Origin: DASRHT01 sp035293765
GTDB taxonomy: Bacteria; Chloroflexota; Ktedonobacteria; Ktedonobacterales; Ktedonobacteraceae
DNA length: 64,000 nt
Reading direction: 5' to 3'
Assembly (NCBI GenBank): GCA_035293765.1
Contig: DATGMF010000056.1
Location: 1 to 64,000 of the forward strand
This document shows positions 50,969 through 59,711 of this stretch, one piece after another. Position 1 is the first letter of the stretch. Each line of letters opens with the position of its first letter. A program made the position numbers and the translations under genes. The notes beneath the pieces were generated by a model, which was given only the letters and a program-made list of their open reading frames with translations, was not told the DNA's origin and ran no database searches.

Positions 50969-52978
50969 ATGAAAATACTATCCCGAGAGACCTGCATCAT
51001 GCTTACCCTATGCATCGGATCTCTGCATGCATCCGTGGCAAAAGCCCAGATATCTGATTATAGTTCGCTGGAATCATTGTTCAGGGAACCAGTCACTACC
51101 AGCGCAACCGGAACTCCGCAACGTGCGAGCGAGGTGGCGGCGAATATGACCATCATCACAGCGGACGAAATACGGCAATCCGGCAGCCGCAGCCTCCCTG
51201 AAATCCTTTCGCGTGTGCCAGGTCTTGATATCTTGCGTGAGGGTATAAACGGCTATGACGTAGGTATACGTGGTTATCAGCAGGCAATGCAGTCACGCCT
51301 GCTCGTATTGGTTGATGGCCGCCAGGTCTTTCTCGACGACTTCTCCCGTACTGTCTGGGCAAATATTCCCGTTAATATTGATGATATAAGGCAGATTGAA
51401 GTGGTAAAGGGAGCATCCTCCGCATTATTCGGAACAAATGCAGCGGGCGGCGTGATAAATATCGTAACTTACAATCCATTATATGACAGCAACAATGTCG
51501 CACATACAGACATTGGCACACAAAAAGAACGAACAGGAGATTTCACCGCCACATTTCATAATGACTGGATTGGCACTAAAATTTCTGCCGGAGGGATGAA
51601 CGTTGACGAATTCACTACCCCTCGCGGCGAGTTTGACACCAATCAAACTCCCTACCATCGCTATATCACCAATAGCTCGGTCATGAACCTCACTCCCAAG
51701 TTACAGATCAATACCGAAATCACTTATGCAGAAAGTACTGACAATGCGGCTGATCCAACAGCGGGCGAAGAGATAGGCGCAGAAAAACTGACTACCTACT
51801 CATTCAAAGCCGGTGCAGCATGGGATACGCCTTATGGGCTTATATCCACCACAAATTATTTCAATCACTCGTTTTATAATATTTTTGAACAGGGTGCCGA
51901 TGGGCTTCCTTTCATAAACATATTGACATTGTTATCGAACCAGTTGCAGGACGAGTTTACAGCGGGTCCTGATCATACTTTTCGTATCACGCTTGAACAA
52001 CGTTATAAAACCTACCGGAATGGCGGTTTTCAACTGGTCCAGCCTGTGCGCCCTGAAGTTGGTGAAACTACCGATTCCATAGGCGGCATGTGGTTATGGC
52101 AGATCTCCGACAGGCTTACTTTTACTAATGCCATTCGTGGCGATCACGTTGTAATGTCTGATCTGGGGCAACTGGTTCCAGGCACAATCTTCAGTGCTGC
52201 CGATTATTCTCATGTGAATAATACATGGAGCGCAAATTCCAACATCAACTACAAGATCACTGATTTAGACTCCCTGCGCATAGGTTACGGTCGCGGCATC
52301 CAGCAGCCCAGCTTCATCGAAAGCGGCTATCAGCAAACGCTTGATCTCGGTGTTAATGCTGATTTTGAGGGTAATCCGAAATTAAATCCTACCATTGTAC
52401 AGGATTATAGCATCGATTATGATCGCAAAATCCCACAAATATTTTCAGATGCAAAAATTTCCGTATTCTATGAACTCAACCACGATATCGTTTTTCCTTT
52501 CTGGAATGTCTCCTCCATAACTATTAATGGTATACCTTTTATCGGATTTGCCGCAGCCAATATCGGTGATAGTAAGGGTATCGGAGGAGAAATAGAAATA
52601 AAGGGTAATCATGACGGTTTCCGTTGGGATGCCAGCTATAGCCTGGCAAGCCTCAAAGATCAGGCCAATATAGTCTTTGCATATAACTATCAGGATTCCG
52701 CCCCGGAACATCATTTCCGCTTCATTGGTGGATATACAAAAGGTAATTGGGAATTTGACGGAAATATCCAATATGTCACTTCTACCGAATTGCCGCGATA
52801 TGGCGTGCCTGTTGTAACCGATGGTTACTCCAGCTTTTCCGGGCGTATTGGGTACAACATTAATGATAACCTTACACTCGCTCTTTCCGGCACCGATCTG
52901 GCACATAAAGTCGTTGATGCCAGCCCTTATCCACTTCTCGAACGCCAGGTTTTTCTGGGATTAACCGGAAGATTTTAA
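50969..52978 (+). CDS. Second TonB-dependent outer-membrane receptor
   Basis: A 669-residue receptor with a signal peptide (TLCIGSLHASVAKAQ), a TonB-box-like segment (SLESLFREPVTTSATGTPQR), plug (SLPEILSRVPGLDILREGIN, IDDIRQIEVVKGASSALFGT, NAAGGVINIVTY) and barrel ending in GLTGRF. It differs strongly from the receptor at 36547, so the two are not a recent duplication. It is cotranscribed with the upstream YfiR-like gene. The ligand is unknown; the barrel gives no vitamin B12 or siderophore signature that I can name. Confidence 0.93.
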   Translation: MKILSRETCIMLTLCIGSLHASVAKAQISDYSSLESLFREPVTTSATGTPQRASEVAANMTIITADEIRQSGSRSLPEILSRVPGLDILREGINGYDVGIRGYQQAMQSRLLVLVDGRQVFLDDFSRTVWANIPVNIDDIRQIEVVKGASSALFGTNAAGGVINIVTYNPLYDSNNVAHTDIGTQKERTGDFTATFHNDWIGTKISAGGMNVDEFTTPRGEFDTNQTPYHRYITNSSVMNLTPKLQINTEITYAESTDNAADPTAGEEIGAEKLTTYSFKAGAAWDTPYGLISTTNYFNHSFYNIFEQGADGLPFINILTLLSNQLQDEFTAGPDHTFRITLEQRYKTYRNGGFQLVQPVRPEVGETTDSIGGMWLWQISDRLTFTNAIRGDHVVMSDLGQLVPGTIFSAADYSHVNNTWSANSNINYKITDLDSLRIGYGRGIQQPSFIESGYQQTLDLGVNADFEGNPKLNPTIVQDYSIDYDRKIPQIFSDAKISVFYELNHDIVFPFWNVSSITINGIPFIGFAAANIGDSKGIGGEIEIKGNHDGFRWDASYSLASLKDQANIVFAYNYQDSAPEHHFRFIGGYTKGNWEFDGNIQYVTSTELPRYGVPVVTDGYSSFSGRIGYNINDNLTLALSGTDLAHKVVDASPYPLLERQVFLGLTGRF

Positions 52979-53115
52979 TTAGGCCCAACAGGAGGGTTTT
53001 TACGATATGGGGCCACTTATAGAGAAAGTGTGGTAGAGTAGACCTCCACATACCCCTACTTTGTCATGAAAAATTCACGTTTTATTAACCAGTTTCATGT
53101 AATACTGGCTTCTGC

Positions 53116-53991
53116 ATGCTCAACAAACATAGAGGAATATATGGCAAGGGGGGGGAGAAAAAACCGTTATCAGTGTGGCAATCGCTGGGAATAGCGGCAT
53201 TGGCGGGAGCCGTAGTTGTAGTAGTAACAGGAACATTGGAAACAGTATCAACAACAGTACAAACGGCTTTTCAAGGCTTTCGGCGGCAAACACCGCAGTC
53301 AATACCGACGCCAACGCCGCAGCATGTCGCTATTATAAGCTCTGGTACTGATAAGCAGCTAGCCGCCGCGAAAAAATTATTTGCTTCATCAGGCAAAGAC
53401 GTTACGGAAAGTGTCTCAACAGCCACGCTAGGTAACCTCCAATCCGCTATAGACGCGAATCACAATGCTAATACGCTAGTGTTTGTTGGATTTAACACGG
53501 ATGACGTGCTGAAGAATATTGACTTGCGAAATGTAAACCCTGGGACCAGGGTTGTGTTCGACGGTATTTCTTACAATAATTTGTCAAATGAGCAAGCAGG
53601 CAATATTCAAGGCTTAGTCAGCGAGAGTCCTATCGAAATGGCTTTTACGGATGGTAAAACCGAAATGACAATCTTTGGTTACCACTCCTATGGTCTGGGG
53701 GGGGTGGTCAACAACAAGAGTATTCCTATTAAAGACGGCGTTTTTGAAACTTCCCTTCCCCCTCCAGGTTCACTCTTGCAGGGAATGGCTGCCCCCACCG
53801 GCCCTACTACATCGAGGGAAGCATTCTACAATGAACTCAGAACTGGCGCACTAGCGGAAATGCAGGGAAAATATCCTGGCCTGTCTATAGAAACGAGCGC
53901 CCCAACAGAAGCATCACCACCTTCTAATACTCCAGCACATCCCTCGCCGCGCCGGAAAGGTAAAGTAAGTCTGCTATCTGTAAGAACCTGA
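53116..53991 (+). CDS. Membrane-anchored hypothetical protein with two G8 tracts
   Basis: A 291-residue protein: one helix near the N-terminus (SLGIAALAGAVVVVVTG), then a Thr/Gln-rich linker and an alpha/beta domain (VSTATLGNLQSAIDANHNAN, TLVFVGFNTDDVLKNIDLRN). It ends in a Pro-rich tail. The ATG at 53141, not in this frame, has the better ribosome-binding site (AGAGGAATAT); it would join the protein after a one-base change in a run of eight G. A second run of eight G lies near 53697-53704. No family is recognised. Confidence 0.6.
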   Translation: MLNKHRGIYGKGGEKKPLSVWQSLGIAALAGAVVVVVTGTLETVSTTVQTAFQGFRRQTPQSIPTPTPQHVAIISSGTDKQLAAAKKLFASSGKDVTESVSTATLGNLQSAIDANHNANTLVFVGFNTDDVLKNIDLRNVNPGTRVVFDGISYNNLSNEQAGNIQGLVSESPIEMAFTDGKTEMTIFGYHSYGLGGVVNNKSIPIKDGVFETSLPPPGSLLQGMAAPTGPTTSREAFYNELRTGALAEMQGKYPGLSIETSAPTEASPPSNTPAHPSPRRKGKVSLLSVRT

Positions 53992-54018
53992 GATCATAAT
54001 CGGTCAAAACTGAGATTA

Positions 54019-55395
54019 TCAAGTTGTGGCAGTATTGACTGAGACTGGCCGACAGGACCATACATTATAGCCGGAAACACATACGAAAACGATGAGTAGG
54101 AGGCGATTGGCCCAGGCCATTGGTATCAGTAATGAAATCGGAAATGCGAATATATAGACTGGTAGCAAAAGAACCTCCCGCTCTAGTTCTGCTAACGATG
54201 TAAGTACGAATATTGTCACTGGCAAAAGCACGTAACAATCTTGCACATGGAGCCAGGGAGAAAAGAAGAATGAGAGACTAAGTGCCAGAGGCAGTGTTTC
54301 TTGGCAGAGAACTAAACGTGTCGATCCATAATTTCCTATTAACCAACTCGCTAGCATAATGAGGCTATAACCGAGGAATGAGACATAAGTAATCAGGGTT
54401 TCATAACGCAAACCCAGAAAATAAGAAAACACTCCCCGCAAATTGATCATATAAACGCAGGCTGCTGCACGCTCCGTTAGGTGAGCGTTAAGCGCCGCTA
54501 TTTGAAGAAAGAAGTCAACCCAGGCGTGATACCCCACTAACAATATGCTCAGCCAGGTAAAAAACAGAGTCCAGAGAAATATATATGCCAGAAGCCTGTA
54601 ACGTCTGTAACCTGCAAAAAAGCACAGTAGTGGCAGAAAAAGATGCGGTTTTATGCAGAGAGCCACAGAGAACCAGAATGCTCCGAACTTCTCCTGTCGA
54701 TTTTGTAAATATAGCAGAAAAATGGTGATGGCTGCTGTGATCACAATAGATGCTTGTCCTTGCAGAAGAATATTCACCCAAAGCGGCAATCCCATAGTCA
54801 AGCTCCCGAACAGATTTTTGTATTTTTGGATACCTATCAGCTCAGATAGTGCTCGAATCTTTTTTATAAGCAGTATGCTGACCGCTATGTTGAACATCAT
54901 CCAGATGCCGTAGGCGACAGGATAAGAAAAAAAAGCCAATGGGCATAATATCAACAAGAAAGTGGGTGGGTTAATATAGGGCAGAAAATGGACAATGTGG
55001 CTATGGACGGGATAAGCTGACACGTCATACAGTTTGTCAGGATCAATAAATATAATATGAGATGCCCGGAAATAGGCCAGAAAATCAAAGTCAGGTTGAT
55101 ATACGCTATTACCAAATAATAAGTATGTAGCCATAAGTGATGCACACATACTGAAAGCGTAATGTATATAGGGCAGTTCAGTGTCCCATACCCGGTCACG
55201 GTTCCACCATCGATTAGGCAGTAAAGAAAAGCGCAGCATCTTAACCTTAATTCCGTCTTTGTTGCGTGAGAGCATGGCTCTTCCCGCGCTGACCAGATGG
55301 CTAGTTATTTTTGGCGTACCCCAATAGGGTTCGACGCTGGCGTAAATACTACAGACGGATACAGATTTCAAGGATGAAAGACAAGATAGTGTCAT
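54019..55395 (-). CDS. GT87 (DUF2029)-type membrane mannosyltransferase-like protein
   Basis: A 458-residue polytopic protein with ten or more helices. The first periplasmic loop holds DFLAYFRASHIIFIDPDKLY, equivalent to the catalytic Asp region of polyprenol-dependent GT-C enzymes, and the segments YINPPTFLLILCPLAFFSYP and LCIKPHLFLPLLCFFAGYRR match the GT87/DUF2029 family. Such enzymes add mannose or arabinose from a lipid carrier outside the membrane. The first ~50 residues are not conserved, so a start at the ATG near 55282 is plausible. It is flanked by an IS fragment. Confidence 0.75.
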   Translation of the reverse strand: MTLSCLSSLKSVSVCSIYASVEPYWGTPKITSHLVSAGRAMLSRNKDGIKVKMLRFSLLPNRWWNRDRVWDTELPYIHYAFSMCASLMATYLLFGNSVYQPDFDFLAYFRASHIIFIDPDKLYDVSAYPVHSHIVHFLPYINPPTFLLILCPLAFFSYPVAYGIWMMFNIAVSILLIKKIRALSELIGIQKYKNLFGSLTMGLPLWVNILLQGQASIVITAAITIFLLYLQNRQEKFGAFWFSVALCIKPHLFLPLLCFFAGYRRYRLLAYIFLWTLFFTWLSILLVGYHAWVDFFLQIAALNAHLTERAAACVYMINLRGVFSYFLGLRYETLITYVSFLGYSLIMLASWLIGNYGSTRLVLCQETLPLALSLSFFFSPWLHVQDCYVLLPVTIFVLTSLAELEREVLLLPVYIFAFPISLLIPMAWANRLLLIVFVCVSGYNVWSCRPVSVNTATT

Positions 55396-55539
55396 TTCCT
55401 GAAGTGGACTTCAGCAGATTTCTGGAGTCGGCTCCAGTGGTCAAGGCATGAGGAAATGGGTAGCTACAAGTAATTGAGCTAACCGTGAAGGTGGCTATGC
55501 TCCAAAGGTAATTTCTTAACTTTCAACGGAGTCATAGCC

Positions 55540-55887
55540 ATGAAATACTATATAGGATGCGATGTATCAATGAAAGCCATAAGTGTTTGTGTGATGGAGG
55601 GCGGTGGGAAAATAAAGTTGCGCCAGGACATCGCGGCCTCACCGGAAACATTGTTGATAACAATCAAGCCTTATCTTCCCCATTGCCTAGTGGGCCTGGA
55701 AGCAGGCAGTACCACGAGCTGGCTATTTCATGGCCTGCAAAAAGCCGGGGTAAATGTGGTATGCATGGAAGTACACCATGCTAGGAAAGCCTTGTCTGCC
55801 CAGCCTGTCAAGAATGATCGCAATGATGCGGAGTGTAGCTTCTCTATGCTACCGCGTAGAGAAGAATATCTTCTCTTTCAGTCTTGA
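55540..55887 (+). pseudogene. Truncated IS110-family transposase
   Basis: The first ~95 codons match the DEDD/RuvC-like N-terminus of IS110 transposases: YYIGCDVSMKAISVCVM with the first Asp, VGLEAGSTTSWLFHGLQKAG with the Glu, and QPVKNDRNDAE with the last acidic pair. After DAE the sequence diverges and stops; the C-terminal Ser-dependent domain is gone. The copy is dead. Confidence 0.8.
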
Positions 55888-55953
55888 CACGCTCAATTAG
55901 AGAAAAAGGTTAGGAAGGTACCAAATGGCACCTAAAAGGTGTAGGTTGATCAC

Positions 55954-57009
55954 TTATACATCCTGTCTGGTGCTCTCTGCCTTGAGGTCTCGCAACAAGC
56001 GTTGCAATCCTTGCTGATAGGCATCGTGTTCTTTCCAGCGGGTAAAATCGCTAATATGACGCACAGATCGCAAACCTGCCGCCCACGAACGTTCTGTTCG
56101 CATCACCGCATCATCCACTCGGATAGGGAAAAGAACCAATGGCGCTCCTGGCTGCATTTCTCGTTCCCACGCTTGTTGAACTTCTTCTTCTACCCGTTTG
56201 CTTTTGATCGAGTGCTGCGAGAGAACCAGGACCAACTTGTCGTAGACCTTGATCGACTCTTCAATCTGGTAGCGATAGAAGTCACCAGGTTTCAGATCTT
56301 TCGGGGCATACCAGCAGCGGACGTTGTTGCTTTGCAGGTCGGCATAGAGGCGCTCGGCAAAGTCCTGGTCGTTGCTCGAATAGCTGATAAAGCAGGTGTA
56401 GTATTCGATGGGTTTGGCTGCAAGCGCACGCATATACTCAAGGAAACTATCAGGGGCACCCGTCCCGCGCACAAACACTTCTGGAATATCACCCTCCGAT
56501 TGGTAGATGGTATTAATGCTCAGCGCCGAGGGTCCATTGTGCTGAATGGTCTCAAGCCCTTTCATCACGCGAAGATCACGATCTCCCAAGCGTGTCCCCC
56601 AGAAGCGAGCATGGCTGAGGTCGGCTCCGCTCAGGTCAGCTCCAAAGAAGTCGGCATGGCTGAGATTAGCTCCACTGAGGTTAGCTCCGATGAGGTCGGC
56701 TACTCTGAGATCGGCATGGCTGAGATCGACATGGCTGAGATCGGTGTCGCTGAGATCGGCTCCAAAGAAGTCCGCTCCGATGAGGTAGGCTCTGCTAAGA
56801 TTGGCTTCGCTGAGATCGGCTCCAAAGAAGTCGGCTTCGCTGAGCTTGGCTCCACTAAACTTGGCTCTGCTGAAGTCAGCTTCGCGGAACTTGGCTCTTC
56901 TGAGGTTGGCGTTGCGCAGATCGGCTCGTATTTCAGGATGTTGTTGCCTCCACGCATTCCAAGCAGCAACACCCTGTTTGATCAGCTTGAGGTGTTCTTG
57001 TCGCGCCAT
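55954..57009 (-). CDS. Pentapeptide-repeat/TIR fusion protein
   Basis: A 351-residue protein. Residues 1-~25 are the EHLKLIKQGVAAWNAWRQQH cap, ~28-160 are pentapeptide repeats (SGAKLSEADFFGADLSEANL and so on, including two long identical blocks), then a linker (SALSINTIYQSEGDIPEVFV). The C-terminal ~150 residues are a TIR domain: YYTCFISYSSNDQDFAERLY, CWYAPKDLKPGDFYRYQIEE and LVLVLSQHSIKSKRVEEEVQ with the candidate catalytic Glu. The repeat part may sense or oligomerise, the TIR part may cleave NAD+. A long antisense frame here is an artefact of the repeats. Confidence 0.85.
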   Translation of the reverse strand: MARQEHLKLIKQGVAAWNAWRQQHPEIRADLRNANLRRAKFREADFSRAKFSGAKLSEADFFGADLSEANLSRAYLIGADFFGADLSDTDLSHVDLSHADLRVADLIGANLSGANLSHADFFGADLSGADLSHARFWGTRLGDRDLRVMKGLETIQHNGPSALSINTIYQSEGDIPEVFVRGTGAPDSFLEYMRALAAKPIEYYTCFISYSSNDQDFAERLYADLQSNNVRCWYAPKDLKPGDFYRYQIEESIKVYDKLVLVLSQHSIKSKRVEEEVQQAWEREMQPGAPLVLFPIRVDDAVMRTERSWAAGLRSVRHISDFTRWKEHDAYQQGLQRLLRDLKAESTRQDV

Positions 57010-57078
57010 ACACTTTTCCTCCTACTATTGCTCCCTTTTCTTTATAGACGTGTATATGCTCGAAAAATCAACCAGTAA

Positions 57079-57116
57079 GGGGTAACAGACGGGCCCGTGT
57101 CAAAGGGACGTTTTGT
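57079..57116 (+). repeat. 38-bp Tn3-like terminal inverted repeat
   Basis: GGGGTAACAGACGGGCCCGT, then GTCAAAGGGACGTTTTGT is 38 bases long and starts with GGGG, as do Tn3-family ends. Its inner half recurs at 49443-49469 (reverse complement, GTGTCAAAGGTACGTTTTGT) and its outer part at 50064-50094. It lies about 50 bases before what looks like the first codons of a Tn3-type transposase. Confidence 0.65.
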
Positions 57117-57167
57117 TTTATAACATCTTATAATTAGTCTCTTTTTACTTTGATAAAGGAGACAAAT

Positions 57168-57242
57168 ATGCGACAGGAGTGGTCGTTGCTGGATTTAGAA
57201 GAATATTGGAAACTGCAACAGTTACAATTAGCGTTTCGATGA
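57168..57242 (+). pseudogene. Possible remnant of a Tn3-family transposase start
   Basis: A 24-codon frame (MRQEWSLLDLEEYWKLQQLQ, then LAFR stop) behind AAAGGAGACA resembles the first residues of DUF4158/Tn3-type transposases (M-REW-xx-L-E-x-W-x-L). The match is short. Its position after a 38-bp terminal repeat supports the idea that this is the stump of a transposon. Confidence 0.45.
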
Positions 57243-57492
57243 TCAGAGTAAGAGTAAACGGCTCTGATGAGCACTATTGACAAGCTGTGCTACACTGTTT
57301 CTGAACACCAGTTCAACATACTAATCGCAAATGGCTTGTTATTTGCAAGCCTACAAAAAGATGAAAAGTACTCTTCTCTAACAGCGCACTCAAGAGTGCT
57401 TTGCTGGACTTTCAACTGAGCTATTCGATGGTTCTGCGCCATGCAGAGATATAGATAGACTTCTCACTCAGCGAGTGAGACAGAGGGCGTAA
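57243..57492. other. Gap of 250 bases, nothing recognised
   Basis: No gene is visible between the transposase stump and the zinc-ribbon gene. CTATTCGATGGTTCTG and similar words give no stable hairpin. A GAGGGCG near the next ATG may serve as its ribosome-binding site. Confidence 0.4.
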
Positions 57493-58500
57493 ATGTTTGA
57501 TAATGTTATCCGAGAATTAGAAAAGATGGAGAGCGGGAGCCAGTTTCTCATTTCCTTTCCTATTGATAACAATGGCTACTTCGACCGGCGTTGTCCTTCT
57601 CAGGCTTGTCAGGCTGACTTTAAGGTTCTGATGGAGGACTGGGATCATAAGTTCAGTGCCGATCAGGTGTTCTGCCCAATTTGTCGCGAGGAGGCGGAAT
57701 CAACCGAGTGGAATACCCAGGAGCAACAGGAGTATATCGGCCAGATGGGAGGCAACTACATCGGTGGCATAATCAGCCAGGCGCTTTCTCAGGATGAGCA
57801 AAATTTCAATCGTGGGCAGCGCCCCGGCTTTATCAATATATCCATGTCTTACAAACCAGGCACTCCAACACTTATTGTTCCTATCAGCGCTGCCGAAGAG
57901 TTGAGGCAGAAATTCACCTGTGAACAATGTGGATGCAGATATTCATCGCTCGGAGCTGCGTTCTTCTGTCCCGCATGTGGCTACAATTCTGCGGAAAACA
58001 CCTTCTCGCAGACCATCGAGGCGGTACAGAAATCCCTAGCGGCTTTGCCCGCTATACGAGAGGCAGTACAAGCAGCAGCCGACGCGGACGCAGCCAGGAA
58101 CACGACGCGGGAAATCCTTGAGAATAGTATGGGGCGTATGGTAGGGGCTTTTCAGCGGATAGCAGAAGCCCTTTTTGACCGCACTCCTACGGCTGCGACG
58201 ACACGACGTAGAAAGAACACCTTCCAGAATTTAGCCGAAGGCTCAGTTCTCTGGCGTACTGCGACGGGCAAAGGATATGAAGATTTCCTCACCTCTGTGG
58301 AAATGGCTGATCTCTTGCGGTTGTTTCAGCAGCGCCATCTTCTGGCCCACTGTGAGGGTATCGTTGACCAGGATTATATCAACAAATCAGGGGATACCGC
58401 CTATGTTGTTGGTCAGCGGCTTGTCATTCGGGAGGAGGCTGTAAGCCGCTTCGCCGAACTTGTCACAAAGCTAACTGAAGAGATGAGAAAGTTAGTATAA
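57493..58500 (+). CDS. Zinc-ribbon protein with HEPN-like C-terminus
   Basis: A 335-residue protein with two zinc ribbons: CPSQACQADF...CPICREEAE (~33-70) and FTCEQCGCRYSSLGAAFFCP, then ACGY (~140-162). The C-terminal third is helical (FQNLAEGSVLWRTATGKGYE) and holds LLRLFQQRHLLAHCEGIVDQ, an R-x4-H motif like that of HEPN ribonuclease domains, then a basic end. HEPN proteins are common RNA-cutting effectors in phage defence. A role as an RNase or sensor is inference. It lies 128 bases before another unknown gene that may be its partner. Confidence 0.65.
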   Translation: MFDNVIRELEKMESGSQFLISFPIDNNGYFDRRCPSQACQADFKVLMEDWDHKFSADQVFCPICREEAESTEWNTQEQQEYIGQMGGNYIGGIISQALSQDEQNFNRGQRPGFINISMSYKPGTPTLIVPISAAEELRQKFTCEQCGCRYSSLGAAFFCPACGYNSAENTFSQTIEAVQKSLAALPAIREAVQAAADADAARNTTREILENSMGRMVGAFQRIAEALFDRTPTAATTRRRKNTFQNLAEGSVLWRTATGKGYEDFLTSVEMADLLRLFQQRHLLAHCEGIVDQDYINKSGDTAYVVGQRLVIREEAVSRFAELVTKLTEEMRKLV

Positions 58501-58627
58501 GCCGTACTTTGCTACGGGATTATCTATTAAGAAAGACCTACCTTATCGCAATCACTGTGACACGCGGTATATCAGACTCAATATGTGGCCTGCTTAATCA
58601 GGTGGCGCAATAATAGGAGAAAGACGA

Positions 58628-59635
58628 ATGGAATTAAACGAATATCAGCTTCTCTATATCCAGACGGTTTATGACTACTTTCAGGAAAACTTCCAATGGC
58701 CGACATTTAGGCAGGTTCAGAAAAAGCATCTTTCTACGTATCGAGACTTTAGGGCGCTGGATGTTGCGAAAAGTATTGAAGACAATCCGGCCAGGCATTT
58801 TCCTTATGGCCTTGAAGCTTCAGCAACTATTACCCTCAAGGAAATTCATCAGCTTCCGCAGGCGCAACAAGACCTCAATGACTTGCTGAAGGTAATTCAA
58901 TACAGCGTCGAAAAATACATTGCTGAAGATAAAGATGGGGTGAGAGTGACGAGTGAAGAGATTAGCCAAAACTTGCATCCGAGCGAGACGGCCATTCGTA
59001 AGATTTTCCCATTATCGGGCTTGACAATGGGTATCTTCGGCTCAAGTTCAAATTCACTCGATTATCGGACATGGCATTTTGAGGTATTAGATAGTGCTGT
59101 TGATTACCAAGACCTGAAATCGATTGATGATTATTTGGTCCGACGCGAGGAGATGGTAAAATCGTATCAGGCCAATCGATCAGCGCACAGTACGATGGCC
59201 GCGATTGCCATGAACCCTGTGCCCCCCACTGCGGCAGTGCAGCAGCGCATATCGCAAGAAGTGGTAGATGCCATCACCGACCCTAAGATTAAACAAATTT
59301 GCGCGGAACTAAACAATACGCCTGGCGAAAATGTACTTTTCATCGCACAAGGTATAGGGGAAGCGCTGAAGTGGACACTGTGGTATCGTGCCCAGCAGGT
59401 CGGCCCTTCAATGACCGTGAGCACAATGAAAATGAGCAGATTATTAGACGATGCCATTAACTCCTATTATTCGGGCAATGCGACAGTGAAATTCCTGAAG
59501 GATTTCAAATATGGCTTTTTGAAAACAGGCTATGATATGGTTCGTCATGATCCCGCCTATATTCCCAATAGCAATGCTTTAGGTCCAGCTATTGACGCGC
59601 TGGAACATATCCTTAAAGAGACTTTTCCTGTTTAG
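58628..59635 (+). CDS. Hypothetical protein, possible partner of the zinc-ribbon gene
   Basis: A 335-residue soluble protein preceded by AATAGGAGAAAG. Its N-terminus (LNEYQLLYIQTVYDYFQENF, then QWPTFRQVQKKHL) is a helix-turn-helix-like opening seen in several uncharacterised bacterial proteins. The C-terminal ~100 residues are helical (FIAQGIGEALKWTLWYRAQQ, FLKDFKYGFLKTGYDMVRHD), reminiscent of HEPN-like or TIGR02391 ends but without a firm active-site match. Function unknown. Confidence 0.6.
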   Translation: MELNEYQLLYIQTVYDYFQENFQWPTFRQVQKKHLSTYRDFRALDVAKSIEDNPARHFPYGLEASATITLKEIHQLPQAQQDLNDLLKVIQYSVEKYIAEDKDGVRVTSEEISQNLHPSETAIRKIFPLSGLTMGIFGSSSNSLDYRTWHFEVLDSAVDYQDLKSIDDYLVRREEMVKSYQANRSAHSTMAAIAMNPVPPTAAVQQRISQEVVDAITDPKIKQICAELNNTPGENVLFIAQGIGEALKWTLWYRAQQVGPSMTVSTMKMSRLLDDAINSYYSGNATVKFLKDFKYGFLKTGYDMVRHDPAYIPNSNALGPAIDALEHILKETFPV

Positions 59636-59666
59636 TGTTGCAAAGCTACCCTACGCCGGTAGTAAG

Positions 59667-59711
59667 CGCTCCCAACTGGCTTCCGACAATAAAGTTCTCT
59701 TATTGGGAGCG
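59667..59711. terminator. Hairpin between convergent genes
   Basis: CGCTCCCAA (59667-59675) and TTGGGAGCG (59703-59711) pair perfectly across a 27-base loop. It lies between the 58628 gene and the convergent toxin gene, partly inside the latter's last codons. A terminator role is likely but the loop is long. Confidence 0.5.

Noticed and set aside
56002..57078. Long plus-strand open frame opposite the pentapeptide/TIR gene
   Set aside because: Its length is caused by the five-codon periodicity of the repeats on the other strand; the predicted protein is a mirror of those repeats and has no domain, whereas the minus strand encodes clear pentapeptide and TIR domains.
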